DNA from: Acidovorax sp. FHTAMBA
Lineage (GTDB): Bacteria; Pseudomonadota; Gammaproteobacteria; Burkholderiales; Burkholderiaceae_C
DNA: 64,000 nucleotides
Assembly: GCF_038958875.1 (NCBI RefSeq)
Contig: NZ_CP152407.1
Location: 4,161,501 to 4,225,500, forward strand
Direction of reading: 5' to 3'
Both the position numbers and the translations under genes were made by a program. Below are positions 25,250 through 32,934 of this stretch, piece by piece. The first letter of the stretch is position 1, and each line of letters opens with the position of its first letter. The notes below the pieces were generated by a model that was not told the origin of the DNA, made no database searches, and was given only the letters and a program-made list of their open reading frames with translations.

Positions 25250-28200
25250 TCAGTAAACCTCCTGCGGCGTAGCGCCCTCGTTGTGCGCCTGGGCATCGAC
25301 CTCGATCAGGCGCCGCATCGCCCGCTCTCCAAACATCCAGAACATCACGGGCGTGAGCAAGGTATCCAGTAAAGTCGAACTGACGAGTCCACCAAAAATC
25401 ACGACCGCCACCGGGTGCAGGATCTCCTTGCCAGGCGCATCTGCCGCCAGCAACAGCGGGGTCAGGGCAAAGGCCGCTACCAGCGCCGTCATCAAGACCG
25501 GTGTCAACCGTTCCAGCGAGCCGCGCACGATCATGGGTTGGCCAAAGACCTCGCCCTCGAACTTACACAGGTTGATGTAGTGGCTGACTTTCAAAATCCC
25601 GTTGCGCGTGGCAATGCCGGCCAGGGTGATGAAGCCCACCATGGAGGCCACCGAGAGGCTTACCCCCGCCAGCCACATCGCTGCCACGCTGCCGATCAGC
25701 GCGAGCGGAATGTTGGCCATGATGATCCCGGCCAGCACAGCCGACTTGTAGCGCCCGTACAGAACAAGAAAGATCATCGCCAAAGACACCAGTGACAGGC
25801 CGACGATCAGTTGCATGGCTTGCTCCTGGGCCTGAAACTGGCCTTCCAGGCTCAGAAAGGTCCCAGGGGGCAGAGGTGTCCTGGCCATCACCGCGCGAAT
25901 ATCGCTGATGACGCGGCCCATGTCTGATCCATCCGTGTTGGCATAAACGACGATACGCCGACGGCCGTTTTCCCGGCCAATCTGGTTGGGGCCGTCGGTC
26001 TCCTCCACCGACGCAATCGATGAGACCGGTATCCGCCCCGCAGGCGTGTCGATCAGCGTGCGTGCCAGATCCTGCGGGCTGCGTTTGTCATCGGGCAGGC
26101 GCAGCACCAGTTCATAGCGGCGAATTCCATCCACGATCTGGGCACCATGGGCACCGTCCGTTAGGGCCTGCAGCACCCGCACCGCTTCGCCCGGAGACAG
26201 CCCGACCTGCGCCGCCTTGCGGTGGTCGAGCCGTACCGTGATCTGAGGGATGAGCACCTGCTTTTCCACGGTCAGATCCACGAGTCCTGGAACGCCCGAA
26301 AGTCCTTGGCGCGTCTGCTCGGCCAGGCCCCGCAAGGTGTCCGTGTCATCGCCGAAGATCTTGAGCGCAATCTGCGCCCGTACCCCTGACAAGAGGTGAT
26401 CCAGGCGGTGGGAAATAGGCTGGCCAATGGCCACCTGGGCCGGAAGGACGACCAAACGGGCCCGGATATCCGCCATCACGGCCTCCCGGTCCCGGGCGGA
26501 CCGCTTCAGGTCCACATCGATCTCGGCCGAGTGCACGCCTTCGGCATGTTCATCCAGCTCGGCGCGCCCAGTACGGCGCCCCACCTGGGTGACCTCGGGG
26601 ACCTCTGCGATCAGCGTCTCGGCTAACGCTCCCATGCGATTGGCCTCAGCCAAGGCGGTGCCTGGGTTGAATACCATGCCCAACACCAGCGAACCCTCAT
26701 TGAAGGCAGGCAGAAAGGCGCGTGGAAAAAACGGGACGCTTGCAGCTGCTGCAGCTACCGCCAGTGCAGCGACAGCCATCAGCACCTTGGCGCGAGAAAA
26801 CGACCAGCTGAGCACTTGCGCATCCCGCCGCTTGAGCCAGGCGACCAGGGTGCTGTCACCATGGTCCAACCGTTTCATCCCCGGCAACAGGTAAAGGCAC
26901 AGCACGGGCGTAACCGTCATTGAGACCAGCATCGATGCCAGCACCGACACGATGTAGGCGATGCCCAGGGGCGTGAACAGGCGACCCTCGATGCCCGGCA
27001 GCGCAAACAGCGGCACAAACACCAGCACCACGATGGCGGTGGCGTAGACGATGCCCGAGCGGACTTCCACGCTCGCCCGGCGCACGACCTCCAGCATGGA
27101 CAGTGGATTGCCCTGGGCACGGTTTTGCTTCAGCCTGCGCAGGATGTTCTCCACATCCACCACCGCGTCGTCCACCAGCTCGCCGATAGCAATGGCCAGG
27201 CCGCCCAGGGTCATGACGTTGATGGACTGGTCCAGCAGCCGGAACACCATGGCTGTCACGGCCAGCGACAGGGGTATCGCCACGAGCGAGATCAAAGTGG
27301 TTCGCGCGGACAACAGGAAGGCGAACAACACGATGGCCACCATGATGGCACCGTCCCGCAAAGCCTCGGTCACGTTGCCGATGGACGCCTCGATGAAGTC
27401 CGCCTGACGAAACAACACCTTCGGAGCAGCCAAGCCCACGGGCAGCCCCTGTTTGAGATCCCCCAATGCCGCTTCGATGGCGTGGGTGAGCTTGACGGTA
27501 TCGGCCGCAGGCTGCTTTTGCACACTGACGATGACGGCAGGCACGCCGCTGTATCCGGCGTCACCGCGCTTCATGGCGGCAGCGAACCGGACATTGGCCA
27601 CCTGTTCCAGCAAGATGGCTCGGCCATCCTTCCAGGCCACCGCCACGCCCTGCAGGTCCTCGACACGGCTGGTACGGCCGATGTGGCGGATGAGGAATTC
27701 ACGGCTGTTGAGGTCGATGAAGCCACCTCCCGCATTCCCCGCAAAGCCTCGAAGGGCCTGCTCGATCTGCGTCAATGTCACCCCGAACTGTGCCATGCGT
27801 GCCGTGTCCGGCTCCACCCGCAACTGGCGCACTTCGCCGCCGATGGGGATGACCTGTGAAACCCCTGGAATCGACAGCAGTCTTGGGCGCAGCACGAAGT
27901 CCGCGTACTCACGGGCCTGCATGGGTGTCGCTGCGGCGGCCTTACCATCGCCTGCTGCCAACGGCAGTGCGATGAGCATGACTTCGCCCATGATGGAAGA
28001 CACTGGCCCCATGACGGGCGTGATGCCCCCGGGGAGTTGCTCCCGCACCAGTGCCAGGCGCTCCGCCACGAGCTGGCGGTTGCGGTAGATATCGGTCCCC
28101 CAATCGAACTCGGCATAGAGAATGGACAGGCCAACCCCAGATGTAGAGCGAACCCGCGTGACCCCCGGCATGCCGTTGAGCGCGGTCTCCAGAGGGAAGG

Positions 28201-28396
28201 TCACCAGCTGCTCGACTTCTTCGGGCGCCATACCTCCTGCTTCCGTCAAGACGGTGACCAGGGGTTTGTTGAGGTCGGGAAACACATCGACTGGCGTGCG
28301 CCATGCGGTGATGGCCCCGTAGACCATCAGCAGCGCCGCGACCGCCAGGACGAACAGGCGGTTGTGAAGGCTGTTCCTTACGATCCAATTGAACAT
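25250..28396 (-). CDS. Heavy-metal efflux RND pump (CzcA/CusA family)
   Basis: A 1048-residue inner-membrane proton/metal antiporter with 12 predicted membrane helices and two large periplasmic loops. The N-terminus 'VDVFPDLNKPLVTVLTEAGGMAPEEVEQLVTFPLE' is typical of the HME-RND family. The fourth helix carries AIGELVDDAVVDVEN (403-417). This differs from the DFG...DGA...VEN pattern of Zn/Co/Cd pumps and from the AIG.MVDAA pattern of Cu/Ag pumps, so the substrate metal is uncertain. It lies 14 bp after the adaptor gene and should form a tripartite complex with the adaptor and outer-membrane factor. Confidence 0.92.
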   Translation of the reverse strand: MFNWIVRNSLHNRLFVLAVAALLMVYGAITAWRTPVDVFPDLNKPLVTVLTEAGGMAPEEVEQLVTFPLETALNGMPGVTRVRSTSGVGLSILYAEFDWGTDIYRNRQLVAERLALVREQLPGGITPVMGPVSSIMGEVMLIALPLAAGDGKAAAATPMQAREYADFVLRPRLLSIPGVSQVIPIGGEVRQLRVEPDTARMAQFGVTLTQIEQALRGFAGNAGGGFIDLNSREFLIRHIGRTSRVEDLQGVAVAWKDGRAILLEQVANVRFAAAMKRGDAGYSGVPAVIVSVQKQPAADTVKLTHAIEAALGDLKQGLPVGLAAPKVLFRQADFIEASIGNVTEALRDGAIMVAIVLFAFLLSARTTLISLVAIPLSLAVTAMVFRLLDQSINVMTLGGLAIAIGELVDDAVVDVENILRRLKQNRAQGNPLSMLEVVRRASVEVRSGIVYATAIVVLVFVPLFALPGIEGRLFTPLGIAYIVSVLASMLVSMTVTPVLCLYLLPGMKRLDHGDSTLVAWLKRRDAQVLSWSFSRAKVLMAVAALAVAAAAASVPFFPRAFLPAFNEGSLVLGMVFNPGTALAEANRMGALAETLIAEVPEVTQVGRRTGRAELDEHAEGVHSAEIDVDLKRSARDREAVMADIRARLVVLPAQVAIGQPISHRLDHLLSGVRAQIALKIFGDDTDTLRGLAEQTRQGLSGVPGLVDLTVEKQVLIPQITVRLDHRKAAQVGLSPGEAVRVLQALTDGAHGAQIVDGIRRYELVLRLPDDKRSPQDLARTLIDTPAGRIPVSSIASVEETDGPNQIGRENGRRRIVVYANTDGSDMGRVISDIRAVMARTPLPPGTFLSLEGQFQAQEQAMQLIVGLSLVSLAMIFLVLYGRYKSAVLAGIIMANIPLALIGSVAAMWLAGVSLSVASMVGFITLAGIATRNGILKVSHYINLCKFEGEVFGQPMIVRGSLERLTPVLMTALVAAFALTPLLLAADAPGKEILHPVAVVIFGGLVSSTLLDTLLTPVMFWMFGERAMRRLIEVDAQAHNEGATPQEVY

Positions 28397-28410
28397 TGCG
28401 TGGGCTCCGT

Positions 28411-29565
28411 TCAGCGGATCTGTGCGATGAGCGGTGCACCTTGCACCACGACGCGGTTGTCAGCGCCCAGGCCCTGCGTGACGACCACCGTGGCGGCGTC
28501 CAGGGACCGGTACTGCACCGGCTGGGGAATGTAGCGCTCTGCACCGGACTTGATCCAGACCACCGGTTCGTTGGCACTGTTGCGCACAACGGCCTGCGCA
28601 GGCAGGACGAAGCCCTTCACCTGCTCGTTCAGCGAGGCCACGACGGTGACGGGCTGTCCGACCGCCAGCGGCAAGGCTGTGCCCGATTGCTCCGGGACGG
28701 CCCTGAAAGTCATCGGGAGGACGCCATCACGCAGGCTGCGCGCAGCGCCGATCAGCTGCAGCTTGACGCCAAGCACCCCCTGCAAGTGGGCTGTACCCGT
28801 GCGTGCGGGCAAGCCAGGATCTGCCGTAGTGGCCTCCACCAACACTCGTGCAGGGTCAATCACCTCGAACAACACTTCGCGGGCCTCAACCACCTGGCCT
28901 TTGGTTGCGTCGGCTCTGGCAATCACGCCGGAGACGGGAGCCAGCAAGGCCTCTCGGGCAGCCAGGCTCGCTCCAATGCTTTTCTCGCGCGCGGTGAGGC
29001 TCTGTAGCTCAGCACGTGCGGCCTCGATCTCCTTGCGCGGCACCGTGCCTTCGAGGGACTGCAGCCGCTGCACCCGCTGTGCAGCCAGCTCCCGGCCGCT
29101 GCGCAACTCCGCCAGTTGGGCCTGTTGATTTGCCAGCGCATAGGGCTCTGCATGGTGGGCCACATAGGCCAGTACCTCCCCCTGGCGCACGGTCTGGCCG
29201 GCGATCGGTAGGCCGCGAGGGCCCGCTTCGATCCGGCCCCCATGGATTGCCTGAACGCGGCCGCTCGCATTAGGGTCCATCACCACCCGCGCTGACAATT
29301 CGATGGTGGCTGCAGCCTGGGTTTCCAGGGTCAGCTGCGTGAGGATGCCCAGGCGCCGTTGGGCGAGCATCGGAACGTTGACACTGCCGTCTGGCAACCG
29401 CATCAAACCGGATGCGCTGACCGCCGTGGGGGCATCTAGATGCTCACCGTTCGGCCCATGGGCACCTGGCGCTGCGACGGCAACAGGTGGGAACATCGCC
29501 GCGATGCACGTGATGACACTCAAGCCGAAAACATGAAACATGCTGGTTGCCTTGGTTTTTTTCAT
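28411..29565 (-). CDS. RND efflux periplasmic adaptor (CzcB-like)
   Basis: A 384-residue membrane-fusion protein from the ATG at 29565. It has a signal peptide (1-32) and, immediately after, AAPGAHGPNGEHLDAP (31-46), a motif shared with the next upstream gene. Then come the lipoyl/hairpin regions ('GRIEAGPRGLPIAGQTVRQGEVLAYV', coiled-coil 'LRSGRELAAQRVQRLQSLEGTVPRKEIEAARAELQSL', 'LLAPVSGVIARADATKGQVVEAREVLFEVID') and the beta-barrel domain. It links the pump to the outer-membrane factor. It starts 8 bp after the stop of the His-rich membrane protein gene, so the two lie in one operon. Confidence 0.9.
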   Translation of the reverse strand: MKKTKATSMFHVFGLSVITCIAAMFPPVAVAAPGAHGPNGEHLDAPTAVSASGLMRLPDGSVNVPMLAQRRLGILTQLTLETQAAATIELSARVVMDPNASGRVQAIHGGRIEAGPRGLPIAGQTVRQGEVLAYVAHHAEPYALANQQAQLAELRSGRELAAQRVQRLQSLEGTVPRKEIEAARAELQSLTAREKSIGASLAAREALLAPVSGVIARADATKGQVVEAREVLFEVIDPARVLVEATTADPGLPARTGTAHLQGVLGVKLQLIGAARSLRDGVLPMTFRAVPEQSGTALPLAVGQPVTVVASLNEQVKGFVLPAQAVVRNSANEPVVWIKSGAERYIPQPVQYRSLDAATVVVTQGLGADNRVVVQGAPLIAQIR

Positions 29566-29573
29566 CGATGGGT

Positions 29574-30206
29574 TCACAGCGCACCTCCTCTGGAGGAGGT
29601 ACCTGCAGCCTTGGGCGTGCGGCCAAAGAACCAACCGACCGCCGCCAGGACGACCAGGGCCAGAGCCAGCCAGACCGTTCGGGAGGGCCCATGGGCGTGC
29701 CCGTCGTCGTGGGAGTGGCCATGGTCGTCGAGCACGGCGCCCGCGACCGTGAGGGTGCCGTCCAGCAGGTCGGAGTCATTGCCCGCCAGTACGGTGACCA
29801 CCATGGGATGGTCACCGGGTGCCGCCAGAGCCTTGAGCATGTTGGCATCGTCGATGGCGTAGTCGCCCATATCTGCATGGAACTTGGCAGGCGCCTTGAG
29901 GTCGCCAGTCTCCACTTCCACTGTGGCATTGAGCACAGGTTCATTGGTGGCAAAACGGTTGATCAGGATGGACAACTCTCCGCCCTGCAGTCGGCCCACC
30001 AACTCGAAGGCTTCCGAGCGCGCTTCAAAACTAGGCACGGGGCCGCTGTTGGCACCAGCTTGAGCGGGGGCATCCAAGTGCTCGCCATTAGGACCGTGCG
30101 CTCCTGGCGCGGCATAGCTGGGTGTTCCGGCAAGCACCAGCAAGGCCAAGCCTGCTCCCAGCAATGAGAGGCGGTAACGAGAGGGGAATAGATTCAAGAG
30201 ATTCAT
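29574..30206 (-). CDS. His-rich single-pass periplasmic protein of the efflux operon
   Basis: A 210-residue protein I cannot place in a named family. It has a signal peptide (1-32), then AAPGAHGPNGEHLDAP (32-47), identical over 16 residues to the adaptor's mature N-terminus. A beta-rich domain follows (about 60-158), then a His-rich stretch 'DDHGHSHDDGHAHG' (160-173), a membrane helix (about 177-194) and a short cytoplasmic tail. It overlaps the stop of the outer-membrane factor gene by 4 bp. It probably binds metal in the periplasm and passes it to the pump; this is inference from position and composition. Confidence 0.75.
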   Translation of the reverse strand: MNLLNLFPSRYRLSLLGAGLALLVLAGTPSYAAPGAHGPNGEHLDAPAQAGANSGPVPSFEARSEAFELVGRLQGGELSILINRFATNEPVLNATVEVETGDLKAPAKFHADMGDYAIDDANMLKALAAPGDHPMVVTVLAGNDSDLLDGTLTVAGAVLDDHGHSHDDGHAHGPSRTVWLALALVVLAAVGWFFGRTPKAAGTSSRGGAL

Positions 30207-31495
30207 GGAAGGATTCCGAGAGATTGCTGGAAGCGGGCGCGGGCCAGGCCCAGGGCCACTTGCTGGCGTGCGAAGCTGGTGTCGGCCTGGGTAGCTGCAG
30301 CGAGCGCGCGCAACAACTCCGGCAGCGGTGTTTCTCCAGCTTTGAAAGACCGATCAATGAGCGTGGCACGCTCCCGCAGGAGTGCCGAGCGCTGGCGCTC
30401 CGCTTCCAGTTGCTGCTCTGCCGTGTGCACCGCAGACTGCGCCATCGCGGCGTCAGCAGCCAGCCGCTCCTCGGTTCGCTGTTTCGCGGTCAGCGCTACA
30501 TCCAGCTCACTCAGTGCGGCAGCTTGCAGAGGTTGGTTGCGGCTCGCTGTGCCCAGGGGAATGCGCACGCCGACGCCGATGCTGTTTTGAGCCGACTCAC
30601 CCCGCCCGGGGGTGTCTTGTCGGATACGCAACAAGAGCTCTGGAGGGTCGCGCCGCGTGGCGGCCACCACGTCCAGCCGCTTGCGAGCGCGCTCAACCGT
30701 CAGCGCAGCGACACGCGCATCGGGGTGGGTTTCAACGGTGAAGTGCGCCCCGCCCGATGAAACTCCGGCCCCATCAACAACCGGGGCAGACGTGAGATCA
30801 GGCGCCAGGGCTTTGCCCGTCAGGGTCATCCATTGCGACTGGCTGGCGCTCAAGCGCTGGCGTGCAGCCAACTGTGCAGATTGCGCAGCGAGCGCTTCGG
30901 ATTGAGCGGCAAGCGCATCCGCCTGGGCCAGATCACCCGCTTTGACGCGGCGACGCACGTCATCGGAGATCTCCTGCAAGGACCTCCACTGGGCGTCCGC
31001 CAGGTCGGACTCGGCCTTTTGCGCGGCAATGCCCCAGGCGGCTTCACGTACCAGCCCAGCAAAATGCAGGCGCCCCGCTTGAACGGCAGCATGGGACAGC
31101 TCTACGTCGGCATCCACAGCAGCGCCGCGTGCATTGCGCTGCCCAGGCAACCACAGCGGCCACGCCAGGCCGGCCTCGGCTTCCCGACGTCCAGCCGACG
31201 TTTGCCAGCGGTCGTCCCGGTAGGAAAACTCCACTGCGGGGGGGGCCGCCCACAGGCTGGAGATCGCCACCCGATCCGCAGCAGCCCGCTGTGTCTGACC
31301 TTCGGCTTCTCTCGCCTGTGTGGCGCGCTGCCACGCAGCCTCGACAGCTTGTGCCAGTGTTGGAGCCATGGGCGATGCCGTGGCATAAAGCGATGGGGCG
31401 GCATGGGACTGCGCAACCGCAGCGCCAACGAGGACGCAGCTCAAAGCACAGCCTGCGGCACAACGCACCGCAAGCCCGGAAATAACAAAACGCAC
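30203..31495 (-). CDS. Outer-membrane factor, TolC/CzcC family
   Basis: A 430-residue protein starting at GTG 31495, with a signal peptide (1-29, ending 'GAAVAQS'). It has long Ala/Gln/Glu-rich helical stretches in two repeats ('ATQAREAEGQTQRAAADRVAI', 'RTEERLAADAAMAQSAVHTAEQQLEAERQRSALL'), the pattern of the CzcC/CusC branch of outer-membrane efflux proteins. It should form the exit duct of the tripartite pump. It is followed by three further operon genes on the same strand. Confidence 0.87.
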   Translation of the reverse strand: MRFVISGLAVRCAAGCALSCVLVGAAVAQSHAAPSLYATASPMAPTLAQAVEAAWQRATQAREAEGQTQRAAADRVAISSLWAAPPAVEFSYRDDRWQTSAGRREAEAGLAWPLWLPGQRNARGAAVDADVELSHAAVQAGRLHFAGLVREAAWGIAAQKAESDLADAQWRSLQEISDDVRRRVKAGDLAQADALAAQSEALAAQSAQLAARQRLSASQSQWMTLTGKALAPDLTSAPVVDGAGVSSGGAHFTVETHPDARVAALTVERARKRLDVVAATRRDPPELLLRIRQDTPGRGESAQNSIGVGVRIPLGTASRNQPLQAAALSELDVALTAKQRTEERLAADAAMAQSAVHTAEQQLEAERQRSALLRERATLIDRSFKAGETPLPELLRALAAATQADTSFARQQVALGLARARFQQSLGILP

Positions 31496-31617
31496 GTGAT
31501 TCCTGACCGATCAAAGGCGGTAAACCAGGATCGTTGACGCAGCAGCGCCTGATCAAAGCAGTACCGCACCGATGAACAACCCCGCTTTCGTGTGGAAAGC
31601 GCGGCGCTAAGGGTGGA

Positions 31618-31969
31618 TCAGGAAATCAGTCGGGGAGGTCGTCTTAAACCGTCCAGATGAGGGGGCGGGCTGACGGATTCGGCGGTCACGGCCGGTGCGG
31701 GCGAGCGGTCGAGAGGAAGCGACAGCTGGGGGAAGTGTAAAAGTGCTGCGGTCCCTGGCCCTGCGTCCGCAAACATGTGCTGGAGGGACTCCAGAGAGTC
31801 GTCCAGGTGCATTACTCCGTGTTGGTCATGGAGAGACACCGTCCATATGCATCTCCGCATGAACCGCCTCAAACGCGCCTGCGTGGTCGAGTACCACTGT
31901 CTGGCGGGCCGTTGCGAGGGCCTGGCAGAAGAAGGAGAGCAACAGGATGACTGCGAGCAGTCGGCGCAT
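31618..31969 (-). pseudogene. Frameshifted czcI-like small exported protein
   Basis: From the ATG at 31969 the frame reads a signal peptide 'MRRLLAVILLLSFFCQALA' and then 'VVLDHAGAFEAVHAEMHMDGVSP' before a stop. The next frame continues smoothly with 'SLHDQHGVMHLDDSLESLQH' to 31618. Joined by a single-base shift near 31835, in a TCTCTCC run, the two give a roughly 115-residue His-rich exported protein directly upstream of the czcC-like gene. This is the place of czcI in classical czc operons. It may be a true frameshift or a sequencing error. Confidence 0.6.
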
Positions 31970-32035
31970 GAAATTGGGAGCGTGCAATTGAGAACTGGTC
32001 GCAATCATAGCGATACTGGAATGCTCGCGCCCCAA

Positions 32036-32112
32036 ATCCATGTCAACGGACAGGTTTCCCTTATTCGACTAATGTTTTGGACTTTTTAAACAATTTTTAT
32101 GGACTTTTTTGG
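32036..32112. repeat. Tn7-like transposon end (tnsA side)
   Basis: The end begins TGTCAACGGACAGG at 32041. Inside are two copies of TGGACTTTTT (32078-32087 and 32100-32109), 22 bp apart, and an outer TTATTCGACTAAT box. Tn7-like ends start with TGT and carry several 20-22 bp TnsB sites. The preceding ATCCA (32036-32040) would be the 5-bp target duplication, but its partner has not been found. The end lies 93 bp before tnsA. Confidence 0.65.
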
Positions 32113-32133
32113 TGATTCCCTCAGAATGGACGC

Positions 32134-32934
32134 GTGCATTGGAAACCAGACCCCCTCCTCTACCCCAGCCATTTAAGAGCACGCGTCAAGAGGGGACGAG
32201 GCCTGCTCCAGGGCGCCGAGTACCTGCCTTGGCTTTACATACGCGACGTTCCTTCACGCGGCACTTCGTTGGGTGGGCATGGCATCGTTACGGGTCGCCC
32301 GCATCAAGGTCTTTCCGATCTGGAGGCCACCTATCTGTACCTTATGGAACGTCGTGAGAGTGTGGTGGACATTCGAGAGCAATGGCCTATCTTGGATTTG
32401 GATAGGACTCTAGAGCTCTGTACGGAACTTGAGGTTCGACACATATATAAGAGAGGGTTGCCGGAGCCCTTCACGATCGACTTTCTGATCACGGAACTGA
32501 CGGCGGACGGAAAGAGCTACCGTGCAGCGAGCGTTAAGACTTCTGAAGATGCGGCCGATCCGTCAAAGAGATTGCGTTTAGAGGTGGAGCACAGATGGTG
32601 TCAAGAACGAGGCATACCTTGGACGTTGGTAGATACGTCGCGCTTCAATAAGACACTACTTGAAATCCTGCGCTTCATGCGTGGGTGGTTTCGCCATCGT
32701 TTCAATCCGGAAACACAACTTGATCCACGCTTCTTACTTGCTTTCGAGAGCTTCTACAAAAGCAACGAGTTGCTCAGTGAGTTAGTGGCAAGGCTCACCA
32801 AGACTCTTCGACTCCCCAATTCGCAGGTGCTGGACATGTTTCGGTACTGTGCTTGGTCAGGTCAAATAGATATCTCGCTTGGTCATCCGTTGGCGCTCAA
32901 TCGACCACTGTTTTTGAATCAGAAGAAGCGATGA
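32134..32934 (+). CDS. tnsA: TnsA endonuclease of a Tn7-like transposon
   Basis: A 266-residue restriction-enzyme-fold nuclease that cuts the 5' ends of the element so it moves by cut-and-paste. Active-site residues fit TnsA: E64 ('SDLEATYLYL'), D116 ('FTIDFLI') and K135 in 'AASVKTSED'. The C-terminal part contains a TnsC/TnsB-interaction-type winged-helix region ('RGIPWTLVDTSRFNKTLLEILRFMRG'). The start is a GTG at 32134 without a strong RBS. Its stop overlaps the tnsB start (ATGA). Confidence 0.88.
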   Translation: MHWKPDPLLYPSHLRARVKRGRGLLQGAEYLPWLYIRDVPSRGTSLGGHGIVTGRPHQGLSDLEATYLYLMERRESVVDIREQWPILDLDRTLELCTELEVRHIYKRGLPEPFTIDFLITELTADGKSYRAASVKTSEDAADPSKRLRLEVEHRWCQERGIPWTLVDTSRFNKTLLEILRFMRGWFRHRFNPETQLDPRFLLAFESFYKSNELLSELVARLTKTLRLPNSQVLDMFRYCAWSGQIDISLGHPLALNRPLFLNQKKR

